From Monarcha castaneiventris obscurior (taxonomy: Eukaryota; Chordata; Aves; Passeriformes; Monarchidae), in the NCBI GenBank assembly GCA_026261815.1, contig JAMPIT010000894.1:50999147-51063146 (forward strand): 64,000 bases of DNA. Reading direction: 5' to 3'. The notes under the pieces are model-generated. The model did no database searches and was not told where the DNA came from. It saw only the letters and a program-made list of their open reading frames with translations. Positions 13,665-26,331 of this stretch are shown in pieces (the stretch's first letter is position 1; each line of letters opens with the position of its first letter). Both the position numbers and the translations under genes were made by a program.

Positions 13665-14607
13665 TGCATTATTCTTACCTGTCACATTACAGTAATATAT
13701 TTAAGAAACATTAACTATTTGGAAAGATTTGCAAGCTGTTACACAGGGCTATGGATTTTCAGCAGAGGCTTTCAATAACCTAATACACTACAAGAAAAGC
13801 ACTATAGGATACAGACATACAGCTAAAAAGCACTCCTGATTTTGTGACTTTTCAGAAAGATGATCTATGTCTGAACTGTATAAACAGATAAATTAAAAGA
13901 AATCCAAGGCCTTTTTTGCAGTGCAATGTTCACATACACATACAAGCTGAAGACCAGTCACCCAGGAAAGCAACTAGTTATATTTATTGGACTGATGTAT
14001 GACACATTTTCCACTGGCATGTCAAACTGGAGAGGTTTTACCTGGAGACAGAAAAACAGCATCCTTAGTAGAGATGAAAAAACAGAACTAGGAGGCAGAG
14101 GAATATTGGTCCTAATGCCATTTATCCTACTTTTTTAAAGAAATGCTAAAAAGTTGACACATTTCTCATGACAGAAAAGTAATTTTATTTCAGAAGGAAA
14201 ATGTGTGCTATCAGTAATTCTCCGGAGAAATCTGAGATTATTGTGCCAGAGGCAATTAACCCTGACTAATAAAAACTTCTAGCAGCCTCAAATGACAACC
14301 TGATAGAAGAGCAGATATTTCCAAGGGAAAATAGTGACTTGCAAACAAGATATCTTTTTCTTCTCTTCTGGCTTTCAACCCAAGCTTTTAAGCTTCCTGC
14401 AGTAATTTGTTTACCAAGTTGACTAATGAGAAGAATTAATCAGAAGACTTTTCATAGGAGAAATATGACCAGTAATATGAGCAAGAATCGTATGATACAG
14501 AAGACCCATGTCATCTGCTTCTGGGAGAATTCCAAATTGAAAGATTGAATCTGGTTACAAGATACAGTGTAGGAGATGAGGAGGAATGCTCTGTGGAAGC
14601 TGCGTTT

Positions 14608-14629
14608 AAAAAAAAAAAAAAAAAAAAAA
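14608..14629. repeat. A22 homopolymer
   Basis: An uninterrupted run of 22 A. The sequence upstream does not read as a recognisable retroposed gene or SINE, so I treat it as a simple repeat rather than a poly(A) tail. Confidence 0.85.
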
Positions 14630-14885
14630 CCTAATTGGCAAAAAAATAAATGAGAATATCAGTCCTGTGAATGAAGATGAGATCAAGTTTAAGGCTAGAC
14701 TTGTTCACTCCTTAAGTATAACTCATATAAAGAAGGAGCTGGTGAAGTCAGTGAAAGGACTGATGTGAGAAAATCACATGAAAATGAGGAAAACTGAAAC
14801 ATTCTGCCTTCTGATAACTAATTTGTTAGTGTTGAAAATCTACTGCATTTTTGAGATTCAAAGGTAAATGTTAAAATCTCAGCAC

Positions 14886-15220
14886 TGTGTCTTTATTTCA
14901 TCTGGTATAGAGTTACTTTTCTTCCCAGTATCTGGTACAGGGCTGAGTTTTGGTTGTAGGATAAGAATAATGTCGATAACACACTGATGGTTTAGTTCTC
15001 ACACTTAAGACTTTCCAGCTTTTATCAGTGAGGAAGCTGGGGGGCACAAGGAGCTGGGAGGGAGCACAGCTGGGACAGCCAGACTGGCTGAAGGGATGTT
15101 CCATAAGGTGTCATGGTCAGAGTATAACCTAGGAGGAAAGCTGGCAGGGGGCTACTGCTAAGGGACTGGCGGTGTGTGGTGAGAAACTGCACGGTACATC
15201 ACTTGGGTTTGATATTTAAT
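14886..15220 (+). mobile_element. Partial avian ERV LTR (second family), 3'-truncated or diverged
   Basis: From about TGTGTCTTTATTTC onward the sequence follows a well-known avian LTR pattern in order. A 'GGTATAGAGTTA' start is followed by 'CTGGTACAGGGCTG', then 'GATAACACACTGATGGTTTAG'-like text, then a 'GGGGCACAAGGAGCTGGGAG' block. It ends with a region close to 'GGTGAG...ACTGCA...TACATCACTTG'. The later LTR part with the polyadenylation signal and a terminal CA is not recognisable, and no target duplication is visible, so the 3' end is lost or too diverged. The right boundary is approximate. The same 5' start recurs at 63944 in the same orientation. The family assignment is from memory of bird repeats. 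Confidence 0.7.
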
Positions 15221-17540
15221 CAAATTCAAAACATTTCCAAATGAAACAGATTAAGTAGCTCCAAAATTTTTAGCTACAAAAAGTTTATGATGCATCCCAT
15301 TGGTTAATGCAGTTTCGAAAACTAACTTTTGTCTTATAACTCAGGAAGACAGTGAACAAAAGATAAAACTGTACTGAGAATAAAAAGGTGGGCTCTTAAG
15401 AGCTGTCATTGAAGCACTGCTTTATTGAATTTTAAAGCACGAATCAAAGGTTTGGTTAAGTATATCTCTTAGAAAAAAGGACACACTGCTCTCAAAATTA
15501 TCTATGCCAGAACTGTGCATGTGGTACATTATGCGTCCAGTAATTTTCTTATGCAAAGGAAGCAAAAGCATGGAGTTTAATTCACCATACCTCAATATTT
15601 CTCAGGGTATTTCTTCTGAATTTTATTCTGAACAAGCAAATAAAACTAAGTGTAATAAAAATTTGGAAAACATACTGAAAGGAAGAATTAGAAACTGGGA
15701 TGCAGCATTAGCATAGAGTAATTTTTAATGGATATATGTGCTATGATTGAACACAGCATAATCAAAGCTGTTCCTGAGCATGTTGGTCAGTATGTTCTGC
15801 TACTAACAGTACCAGAGCTTAAAGCACATCTACATTTGAAAAAACCCTTCCAAACAGTTCCAGACACATGGTATACTTAAAGAAAAGGAAAAAAAAAAAA
15901 AGAAAAAAAAAACAAAAAAACCCCAAAAAAACTAAGAACTAAGACCAGAAAAAGTCTTGATTATCTAGGAATGGCAATATTACAAGGTCCCACCCCAGAG
16001 TTTTGGGTTCCAACACTGAAACTTGTTCACAGTGAGCAAACTGGGATAGCTCTCAGGAGCAGCTCCCTCTTGCCTGTGGTTGCTGAGGAGAATAGCAATG
16101 TTTAGGTTTAATAATTATGCTAGGAAAGGATTCACGTAGACACTGGATATCAGGTAAGCTCCTCGTCTAATACGGAAATTGAACTCATGTAACATTCATG
16201 CAGAAATATTTTACGTAGCTACAGTAAATATGATCAAAGCCTTTAATTGTAAAACAGGCTGAAGCTTCTTGTGAAGAATTTCGGGTAATAAGCAAATATG
16301 AAAGCCAACTTGGGGGTTACCTAACAGGGTGAACAGCCTTTGAGGTACCAAACTTAAAGCCTCTTGTGCTTCAAAATCTATAATATTTAGAAAGAAAACA
16401 GAGATCTTTGAAGGCGTAAAAATCCTGAGGCTTCAAGAATATCTTATTTAGGCTGGAGAATATATTACATAAAATGGAAGAGGGCATTATGAACACAGCC
16501 TAACAAGGAACACAGAGTAATGTCTCAACATGCTTTTTGTTCAAACTTTATAGGAAATTAGATTAATAATGCATGAGTTGCTTTATGCTAAGGTTACTGG
16601 CTCACCCACCCCCTCATTTATTTTCCTTTGGAAAGCATTCTACTTTTACATACAAAATTAGATTTTTCCCATTTTATTCAACATGTCTAGAGCAGATATA
16701 GAGCTCTTAAAAGCGCTTAGATAAAGTCACTTTTATCAAGCTATGTAGAGCACTTCTGTGATAGGGGTATTCCTTTTCTTACTGCAAAAAGTAGACAACC
16801 TGAAGAGTTGCACAACTAAATTACGTAACTTTTTACAGCATCACCAGTTCGTTCAAAGGTGCTGTTAAAGCAACTTATGGTAAGCTGTGATATTTACCAG
16901 ATCCAGGGAAAACCAGTACGTGTTTGGAAAGAAACCTCATGCTTGCTGTGAGGAAAAAGAACAAGATCTGGCCTAGAGAACTTTTCCATCATTCTCCCAT
17001 TCGTTCTTTGAGGAAAGAGGATCGAGCTTATATTGGGATCAGTTTTGCAGCTACGAGTTGGGTAGCAAAACCTTCACCTTATTTTTCTTCTGAAGAGAAA
17101 CAGGTTGCAATAAAACACACTGTCCTTGAAGTCACCATACCTCCACCTACTCCTCTTGTCAATGAGAAGATTGAACTCTATGCAATCCATGTGTCTTGTC
17201 TCATGAAACACAAGGCATTTTTGGTATTTCTTCCCTTTAAGGGCAATTAGAGGTAGTAGATGAGATAAAGGCAATTACTGCTAGCAGAGTACAACTGTGT
17301 GTACGACAACGACTTCTTGAGCTCAGTGACTCACAAAATATCAGAAAGTCAAACATACACTGTGATATTTCTTTAAATGACAAATCATCATCAAAAGAAA
17401 GCTGTGAAACTGCTGCCATCACTTTTGAAATATAAATAGGGGAGAAGAGAGCAAAAGGGAAGAAAGATTTCTCCCACAGAATCACAAACCTCATTAACAG
17501 AACAAGAACTGATAACCTTTTTATTGATAAATTCCTGCAA
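15221..17540. other. AT-rich non-coding stretch
   Basis: No gene is visible. It contains an A-rich tract at 15881-15931. An open frame of 108 codons on the plus strand (16924-17250) has a translation unlike any family I recognise, with no splice context, so it is taken as chance. Confidence 0.55.
15881..15931. repeat. A-rich low-complexity tract
   Basis: Fifty-one bases made almost only of A, interrupted by a few G and C. It may be a decayed poly(A) tract, but the preceding sequence is not a recognisable retroelement. Confidence 0.8.
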
Positions 17541-17860
17541 TCATTAAGTCACACAATTTCAGGGATGGAAAGGACCTCAGTAGATCACATTGTCTAAGAC
17601 CATGATCTGAGATAGAGCCATCTGCACTTAAATAAATATTTACCAGGGAAAGCTGACAGTTCTTTAAAATGTCCAGTTGATTTTTTTCCTTTTGGAAAAC
17701 AGTTATTTACCTGCTTAGGTATAAGTACAGTGAGATTTTTTTTTTTTCCCTAAATGGAGACATTCTCTTCCTACAAACTAAGTCAATTTCCTCTTGTCCT
17801 TCACCTGACAGTTACAGGGAGCAATTCAGGAGACTCCTGATAACTGTTGAGACACTGAAA
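17541..17860 (-). mobile_element. CR1 LINE fragment, 3' end, antisense
   Basis: Read on the plus strand the segment opens with a close match to the reverse complement of the CR1 3' terminus: TCATTAAGTCACACAATTTC, then GGGATGGAAAGGACCTCAG. Bird CR1 copies in antisense read TCATAGAATCACAGAATTTC followed by GGTTGGAAGGGACCTCAG. Further on, a 'TTTCCTCTTGTCCTTCACCTG' stretch and 'GAGACTCCTGATAACTGTTGA' fit the same element loosely. The element therefore runs on the minus strand and is 5'-truncated, as is usual for CR1. Divergence is high, with a T-run insertion in the middle, so this is an old copy. The right boundary is approximate. No reverse transcriptase frame survives. Confidence 0.72.
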
Positions 17861-17945
17861 TCTACTGTCAAGATTCCTCTGTTTTTCAAAAGCAGAAAAC
17901 TGAAACAGTTCTTTCTGCTGTTGATTTAAGCTTTAAATTCAATGT

Positions 17946-17977
17946 TTTATCAAAAGACTGTGCTTTATCAAAAGACT
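17946..17977. repeat. Short tandem duplication, 18-bp period
   Basis: TTTATCAAAAGACT occurs at 17946-17959 and again at 17964-17977, giving a period of 18. It lies about 45 bases before the (TA)n tract and looks like a small slippage duplication. Confidence 0.8.
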
Positions 17978-18017
17978 CAAAACAGGTAGATATTGTATAA
18001 ATAAAGTTATAGATGAA

Positions 18018-18021
<4 letters not shown>

Positions 18022-18069
<48 letters not shown>
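18022..18069. repeat. (TA)24 microsatellite
   Basis: Forty-eight bases of uninterrupted TA alternation. It is self-complementary and likely to be polymorphic in length. Confidence 0.97.
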
Positions 18070-18074
<5 letters not shown>

Positions 18075-18603
18075 CATAGTCAAAGGATTTCTCACTTTGT
18101 CATTACAGCCACTGTGAACTTTTTCATTGCCTTCACCAGGAATAGCATTAATCTAAAGAAAGAAAACAGTGTAAATCCAGGATGATCTTTATGAAAAACA
18201 GCACATGGGAAAATTCTGGACAAATCTATTTTTGCAAGACACACCCTTTCCTTAACTTCAGAGAGAGGTTGCATGTGGGAGATAAGCAGGATTTGACTGT
18301 AAAATAACTCACTAACTACATACACTAATATTTTAAGAGGTCATTATCTGGCACACAGGCAATATTAATAAAAAATACATAATTCAGTTTTCTTTTGCTT
18401 GCAATTAATAATTTCATTGCCAAAGTTCTCACAAATTGAGAGAGCCAGCAAGAAGAATCATTTTCTGTGATTATAAAAGTTAATTTCCAATACATTATGT
18501 ATATCATTCTTTAAATGTCACATCCAAATGCATTTTTAGTGACTGATCTTAATTTTGCATATGCTTTTAAAGTCGTATTCATTAAAAAGTAATCTCAGTA
18601 AAT

Positions 18604-18611
18604 TGACGTCA
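18604..18611. promoter_or_regulatory. Full palindromic CRE-type site TGACGTCA
   Basis: The exact 8-bp palindrome TGACGTCA, the consensus for CREB/ATF-family dimers, occurs in an otherwise CpG-poor AT-rich region. It contains a CpG, which in methylated genomes tends to be lost unless protected. No promoter features (CpG island, TATA with a plausible start) surround it. A distal regulatory role is possible; a chance match is also possible in 64 kb. Confidence 0.3.
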
Positions 18612-21600
18612 GGACCATATTTCATTTCGTCAATCAAATTTCTGAAATATTTTGAGACAAATTTTTGCACATCACTAACTATACCTGGGAAATGATTGTT
18701 TCACTCTCACTTAAACTACACCCTGAAGCATCAAAAAAGATTAGGAACTTGCTAGGGAGAGATCCTTCACTTACAGTAAAAATGGAGAATGATACTGCAC
18801 TGTACTGAGTTTTTTAAGCTGCATTTGCTGGAGCCTGAATTCCAGGTGAAGTTCCTCATCAACTGGGGACAGCCACAACAGCCCAGGTTTTCAGGACCTG
18901 GTTATTTTTTTGTGAGCAACCAAAACTGAATGGCCTTCTCTGCATATACATAAACATTTCTAATTCATTTCTGATTTCAAATTAGACTAAAAATTCAATG
19001 AAGAGCAGGTTTTGCTTTAATTTACTGTGAATTTCATAAAGTAATAACATCAGAGGAGTTAATGTACAGCTCTATTAATTGAAAGTAGAGCTTCAGGGGT
19101 TGGTGGAGCTCTTTGGTACTTTTCCTCATTTCTTTGTAGAGAATGAACTTTGAATTTTATATTTTCAGGTCCTGTAGATTTGTGACACAAAATGCTTTTT
19201 CTTCATTCTTGTCACAACATGATTGAGGGAAAAAGGCTTTTTTTGGCTGGCTTTCTCTTTTTTTACATATAATGACTCAGATCAGCTAGTCAGTCTGACT
19301 AACCTTACAGTGTCACAGCTTTCAGGCTGACATTTATGTTCATTTTAATATTTCCTTCTGGCTAATAAAGAAAATTGGCAAATAAAATACTCATATATTT
19401 TAGTCATATAAAATGCGTATCTGAGTTGGTTGTGCAGAGAGATGCGAAAAACCAAAATGCTGGAGAAAGGGGAAAAAAAAAACAAACCAAAAGCTGAATC
19501 ACATTTTAAACAATTTCCCAACAAGATTTGGAGGATCCCTGGCAATTTTTTTTTGATAGATCCAATGATACTAAAGGTCATTTTCCCTTCCTGGTGTTGT
19601 ATCTTGGTAAATGAAGAGAGATAAGTGGTAATTCTTTGTTCTACACACCACAATAATTCATAAAAAGAGATGAGACTAAGAAGCACCATATTGATTTCAC
19701 ATATATCATAAAGAGGAATCACCCAAGGTACAGTGAGATACACAGCCCAGTCTTGATTGCACTGTGTGGGATTCTGAGTGGCTGGGATCAAAATATAGCC
19801 TACCATACTTCTGTCTTCAAGATTAATCCATATTTTTCCCCCTAAAATTAAGAGGATACTTAATTCAGGAGAGGAATTCAGGTTCCCTCTTTCAAAAAAG
19901 AATCACATCCACAAATTAACCCTTTCTGTCCACCCTACAAATACAAAGACACCCTCTCCTACAAAAACATCTGAAAATTTATATAAACCCTCAGAATTTT
20001 CATTAAATATGGTCATTTCCTTTAAGTACAGAAGGTCATGAAACCTGGCTGCTAAAATTTTTACCTACCACACAAACAGAAGAGAAGGGGCCTAAGAAAA
20101 AAAGGAAAAAACATACTGGCCATGGGATAAAATTAAGGTATTTTACTCCTGGATCCCAAAATCCTACAGAAGTTTTCCAGAAAATTATTTGGCCTCATGT
20201 GAATCACAGAAGTATCTGATAGTAGGACTCAGTGTTTTAGGCTCTGTTTTGTTTCTTGGTTTTATTAAAAGCCACATTCTGGGAGAAACACTGTAACATA
20301 CTGGAAAAGTTTAGCAGATTTTAATTTTCCTCCAAGGAGAAAAGCATTAAACGCTACCAACCTACCTAACTACATTTTATACCAAAGATATATGACTCCT
20401 CAGGAAATCCTCCTGACAGAGGCAGAAAAAGAATACTCTAAAAATTAGATCTGTTGACTGTTAACACCCTATTTTATATTCAATTTTCTTTTGTCACATT
20501 CCAAGGAAGCAATTATTTTTGCATGTACAGACACAATGTTCTTTCTGAAAGGTGCAGTTTCATATCTTTGCCCATCCCTTTTGATTTATTGCCTCAGTGT
20601 CAATATACAATGTCTGTGCCAGCATTTCGATACTCAAAAAAGGGGTACTTGCTCCAGAGAATACAAATGTTAGTTCAAAGAAAATCTTTGCTTGCATTTA
20701 TGCTTTGAGAAAACAGATTTTAAAATCCTGGAAATCTGTCTAAATTTGTCCAGTTATGAAATTTGCCTCTCTAGCTCCTGAAGGCCAGCAACATGGAAGA
20801 ACCACCGCCATGCTCTGCAGATTAGTAACATGTGAATCTTAAAAAACACCCAAACAAAGCAAAAACATACTAAACACAAATTGCAATTTGGTAGATCATC
20901 TAAAGTATAAAAAATTTAGACTAAACTGATTTAAAGTCCCAGGTACTGGAGCCCACTGGAATTGCCCAGATCTTTCAGTTCTGGCTGGAATTCTTTACAG
21001 AACTGCTATTGGCAGGTGCATATAGAAATACAGTAAGAATATATTTGCAACTCAACTTTTTTTTGTCTCACCAACTGTTATTAATTTTTACTGAGACAGA
21101 GTCACAGTCTATTTTTACTATTGGAGTGGTAATCTGCTAGCAAGCAGCACGGTTCCCCTCATCAGTTTTGTTTGCTCAAGATGTTTATGCTTTTTTTGTT
21201 TGCAAACACAGCAATGTTAACTGAATTTTCCCATATTCTATGCCTAGATTTTGAAGCCAGAAAGAACTGTTCTATGAGCATGGATGAAAACACATTTTTT
21301 CCTGTTTCTATGGGACCACAATTTCTTCATATTGACTACACTAAGAAATTTGAAAGAAATACTTCTATTTTCAGCTGAAATCCACTATTTCTGCATATAA
21401 TAAATTTCCTGAACTAAAAAAAAAAAGGCATTAATAAAATAAGATGAATTATTGCAGACTGGCAAGTGCTCTTTAACTCTTCACAAAGGAGAATAACAGC
21501 TGTGAATATCAAGCAGAACTCACTCATTGAAAATGCCCCATAATTTAGAGTTTACAGTAAAAAGTGCTGGGGGAGGGGTGTGCAGGGGCAGGGGGAGACC

Positions 21601-23439
21601 ACATGAACATTGACCAAATCCAAAAAAATGTTTTAGCTTGCTGCAGCATCTTTGGGTTCTGTTTACATCACCACCTTTAAGAAAAGCTTTGTTTGAAGGG
21701 CTTCATAAGTGAACACTGTGGGTTAGAGCTTTTTAGTTTTAACATGTGAATATAACAGGTCCCTGCATCATCACACACCCCTGCAATGTAGCCGTGCTGA
21801 AAACACACAGGGTTTGTGTTCTTAACCCTGTGATTTGAGAACAATAACTGTTAATGTAACTCAGTTAACTGTATTGCTTTTAATTGAAGATTATCTTGAT
21901 TACAGCCAAAGGGCACTATTAATACTCTGAAGAAATGACTAAGACTTTAGCATTTGAATGTTGTAGAGAAAATAGAACTAATTAGCACTAATTTAATTCT
22001 AAGATTAAAGAAAATTCATTTTTTTTAATTTTTAATTTAAGATAAACTATTTTACTCAGAACAAAGAAAGAATAATAAGTACTTTTTCCAACTGAAAGGC
22101 ATTTTTTACTTTTGCATTATTTCATTAATATGGGAATATGGGAATCATGACCCCATTAAAGATCAAATAATAAGCATTTAATTATTGACAGCAAATAAAT
22201 TTTTAATAAAGATACAAGGGTTTTGCTGTATAAAAGAAAGAAAACAAAGTACCTCTGACCCAGAAATTCTTAGAGGATCTCACACCACTATATAATCTAT
22301 AACCTAATTTTAAAAGGATAGGTTCACAAAGGGACATGTCATTTTTCTTTCTTCTGTACCAGAGAATGAGGTACTGTAAGTATAATGTCTGTGAAAATGC
22401 TCCCCAGAAGTACCCCGGTTCTATCTTAATCATGCACTTAAACTAAATAATACATTGAATATGTCATAACCAGGAGGACAGTCATGATAAAAAGTGATTT
22501 AACCCCTTTTTACTCTACAAAATAATACTTTCTTTTCTTTACCTTGGGACTAGTTGTCATTTATAATTTCTGACCAAGGGAGACATAATGGATTTACAAT
22601 GAAACCCTGATGCTTTTCCAAGGAACATGAAGATGCAGAAAATAAGCACCCATTACATTAGCAGACAAAAAGATGTTTTCATTGGAACTCTGAGCCTCAT
22701 CCTGATGCTGGCAAATAAATGGACTGTTTGCAGGTTCTGAAAGCATAGTTTCTGGCTAATCACTTTTCTACAAGGTAAAAAAAAAAAATGAACTTTTTCT
22801 GAACCTTCTGATGCATCACATAACTAAAAGATTCAACATGACTTTTTTCAGCTTTACATTCATATTCAGAAGGGGCCCAAATCCAAGAGCCCCAATTCAA
22901 CCAGTCATTACCAAATTTTCGGATTAGTTTCCTAAAATGAATAGAAATACCTACATGACAAGAAAAAAAGGAAGAAAAAAAGACTGATTTGGGAACTTAT
23001 TACTGTGAGAAACTCTCTAACTCTGTTCCTAAAGTACTTCTTTTGCCACCTGTAAGTCTCATCAAAATATCACATCAAGGAGGGGAAAAAAATCTTAAAA
23101 ATGTAAAAAGTAGAAGAAAAAGAGGAGCTGTCAGAAGACAAAATATTTACTAAATTATGGAATCTATTTAGTCTTTTCATAGTTTAAATGAAATAGCATA
23201 TTCTTGACAGATGAGCAAATTTCAAAAGATTCTATGTTGAGATTCAGTTTGAATAACCCACGTACTAGCTGAGCTTCACGAATTTGCAAAAGTGGGTTGG
23301 AGTTCTCCCATGCACTGCTTTTCTTCAGGTTCCCCAGATTTTCAGAAGCAACATAATTTATAAATAGGGAGAACTGAATCACATGAACATTTGAAAAAAT
23401 ACCTCCTCAACTATTCAGTCTGTTAGTTTATGAAGATGA

Positions 23440-23659
23440 TGGTCTGAGATATTAGGAAGAAATTTCTTACTTTGAGGGTGGTGAGACCCTGGAAGACGTC
23501 GCTCAGAGAGGTGGCAGACTCTCCATCCCAAGTGTTCAAGGCCAGGTTGGATGGGGCTCTGAGCAACCTGGCTAGTGGAAGGTGTCCATGCCCATGGCAA
23601 GGGGTTAGAATGAGGTTTTTTGGGTCCCTTCCAACCCAGGTCATTCCATGATTCTATGA
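23440..23659 (+). mobile_element. CR1 LINE 3' end, sense orientation
   Basis: The segment follows the CR1 3' region closely. It runs from 'AGGAAGAAATTTCTTACTTTGAGGGTGG' (split here only for description) through 'GACCCTGGAAGACGTC' and 'CATCCCAAGTGTTCAAGGCC' to 'AGGTTGGATGGGGCTCTGAG'. It ends 'GGGTCCCTTCCAACCCAGG', 'TCATTCCATGATTCTATGA', the 8-bp-type terminal repeat that defines CR1. The copy is about 220 bp and 5'-truncated. CR1 elements usually lack a poly(A) tail and target duplications, and none is seen here. This is the end of the reverse transcriptase frame plus the short 3' UTR; it encodes nothing usable. Frames that cross it are remnants of this element. Confidence 0.93.
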
Positions 23660-26314
23660 CCTAGGAATTCCCTTAGTTGTCCTATTCCCACAGTGCTGGT
23701 AGGAAACTGGCAGCAGTCACATCCATGTAGCACTGTGGAAATACTCTGCATTTTGTGTCTAGCACTTAGACTATAGCAGCAGGAAATAATAGCCCTCATC
23801 ACTCAGCATTTCACAAACAAAGTTAAAAAAATCTGCAAAAGAAAGTGCTTTTTGTACAACGCATTTCTCATACAACCTTCTGCATGTACACTGGTCAGAT
23901 TTACAGCAGTATGGCCTGTGCAAACTTGCTCTCAGCAACATAAACACCAGAATGGTGGAGCCACCAATACCAGGTTTTCAAGGATATCCAGAACGTTCAC
24001 AAGTAAAAGCAAACATTTTGGAAGGAATTTGATGGACTGCCTGAAAAAAACAGACAGAAAACTGGAAAGGGTTTATCTGGAAAGGTTTTAGTCTCCCTGT
24101 TGTAGAATTATGTCCCAGTTCTTGTGAAACATCTGGTGCAGGCCACTGCAGGCCGCTCAAGGACAGGGTAATTGCTACACTCTGATTTGAACCAAGCCTG
24201 AAGGACCATTTAAAGATACTTTTTAGGGTGAGTTTTCCAATCTCCTAGACCAGGCAAACTGCAAGTTGACAACATCTGCTTTACTGGGAACAAAATCAAG
24301 TCCCTAGTAATCCCGTTTGAAAACACTTTGCAATGAAAATTTCAAACTAACATTGTTATCATCTTCCAATGTTGCAAAAATCACTTTGATTTTTGCGTTT
24401 CTTCTAATACAGTATGGATTTTTGTAGTGTGAAATACAGCGTACGATGCCTTTGGCTGGTTTGTCTTTGATGCAAATGCTGTCTGTGCATATTTACAATA
24501 ACAAGATTGTTCTGCAGGCAGCTCCTTGGCCTGTTTGCCAGGGAATGCACATTGGGAAAGCACCTCCACTACTAAGACTTCCCAGTAATGTTAGAATTAA
24601 GATAAACCATGAATCCAAAGTAAAGCAGCATTAAACTGAGCACCTGTGAATGACTTCAGGCTACTTAAAGCAAGTATTCAAAGACAATGTATTTGGGGAG
24701 AAGTCAAAATTTACCCAGACATGCATATGGAGTACAACAAAAGTTTTCACCTGGAAAGCATTATAAGAAATTTTCATTAATTTCATTAAAACACAGATGG
24801 GAAGCACCACTACCTGAAGCCTCTTCAGACTGTGACCTGTCTGCTGCCAAAAACCAGACACAAAACATAGTAAGGATCAATACACAGATCTAAGAGCCTC
24901 AAAGTGGTGAGTTCTTTCACATAGAGACCTTGGCAGGTTATGGGAATAATGGAAAACTGATAGTTTCCATGTTTGATGACAAGCTAACAGCCCTACAAAT
25001 GAATGATCTTGGAGAACTCAATTTTTCGAAATAAGCACAGCGGATGTTTTAGCATTAATGAAACATTTAAGATTCCTTTCCCCCAAAAGGATGTGAACAC
25101 TCAAAAATACAGAACCAAAGTCATATCTAGAGCTAACCAGTGGAGGACTTCACTCTGCATGAGATCAGATAGTATTAACTCTAAGAATAATGACTAGAGA
25201 GGCATCAGTCATAGAGGTAGACAGATGCATTTGTCTACCCTAGAGTTTGACAAAAAAAGAAGACAAGTTATCAATATTTATTTCTTACAAGTGGGGCAAA
25301 ATTCAGTGAAGCAAAAAACACCAATCCTGGTCCAAGGTATCTTTGCTTTCTCCTCAGAGTTCTATGTAGATTCTTGCCTCCTGGTCACATTTTGCCAGCT
25401 ACATTAGCTTCTCAAAATCATTTACTGAATTTAGATTAATTTTAAATACAAACAAGGCCCTCTTTTGATTATCTGTGAAAGTTACTCAACAATGTAAGAG
25501 ATCATCTAGAAAACATAGTTGCCAACTTTATCACCAGAGTTTTATGCTACATTCAGTCCATTTACAAGTAGTAACCAACAGGAACAAGAGCAACCCATTC
25601 CTCAGACACTTCCACATCACAGCTTTTGGGGACCAACAGTACCTAACCAACTGTTCAGTTCAGGCTCATCTGAATTTCCCAATATGATGGAGAAGGCAGG
25701 AGACATCAAAAACACCTGGTGTGGGATGCGAGAAAAAGCAGTGTGCCCTCTCTGCCCTTAACCAGCCTCTGACACAGGTCTTTCCAGTACAGTCTTGTTA
25801 TTGAATAATCTGACTAAAAATCAAGTTTTTGCCAATAGCTAGATGAACTTTGGATGAAAATGGGAAGTGATATTGTCAGCAAGTTTTGAATATTTCTTAA
25901 GGTTAACGGTCCATTTTTAAAAAAAAGAACCTTGCTAAATTCTGTAATTAAGTGGCACCTTTTATCAAGGGATTCCGCCTGGGAACAGAGTTGAAAGTAT
26001 TTTTTTCTTTTGGTTTTGAGTTTGCATTCTTTTCATTCTGTTGAATATTTTCTTTTATTAGTATTAAGAAAAAGAGTGAAGAGTTTTCCTTATCTACCTT
26101 CTCTATAACATTCATTTCTTCTGATCCCTTTATCATATCTCTTCTTATTCAATCTCCTCTGAAATAAAAAGGCTTAGTATATTCCATCTCTTTTCATATT
26201 ACTCTTGTTCCACAACTCCAATTATTCTTGTTTTCCCTTTCAACAACCTGTTTATTTCTTCCATATCGTTTTGAAGCTACAGAGCAAGAATAAATATTCA
26301 GTTCTACTAGAGGG

Positions 26315-26331
26315 AAAAAAAAAAAAAAAAA
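26315..26331. repeat. A17 homopolymer
   Basis: An uninterrupted run of A. No retroelement body is recognisable beside it. Confidence 0.8.

Larger units (their letters stand above)
7991..14885. other. AT-rich non-coding stretch between two LTRs
   Basis: No gene or recognisable transposon was found. Local points of note are a CpG-bearing hairpin at 9079-9093, a canonical CACGTG E-box at 11516-11521, and a 13.2-13.66 kb segment with long open frames on both strands. There is also a 22-base A run at 14608-14629. Otherwise there is anonymous sequence with stop codons in every frame at short intervals. Confidence 0.55.
17861..23439. other. AT-rich non-coding stretch with a long TA microsatellite
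   Basis: No gene is visible. The stretch holds an 18-bp tandem duplication (17946-17977), a (TA)24 tract, and a CRE palindrome at 18604-18611. The longest frame is 153 codons on the minus strand (19345-19806). Its translation is hydrophobic and composition-driven, typical of reading AT-rich DNA, and matches nothing I know. Confidence 0.55.

Noticed and set aside
19345..19806. 153-codon minus-strand frame
   Set aside because: The translation is dominated by Leu/Phe/Ile/Ser as expected from reading AT-rich DNA; no domain or gene context.
23415..23644. Minus-strand frames of 61 and 73 codons
   Set aside because: They read the antisense of the CR1 3' end.
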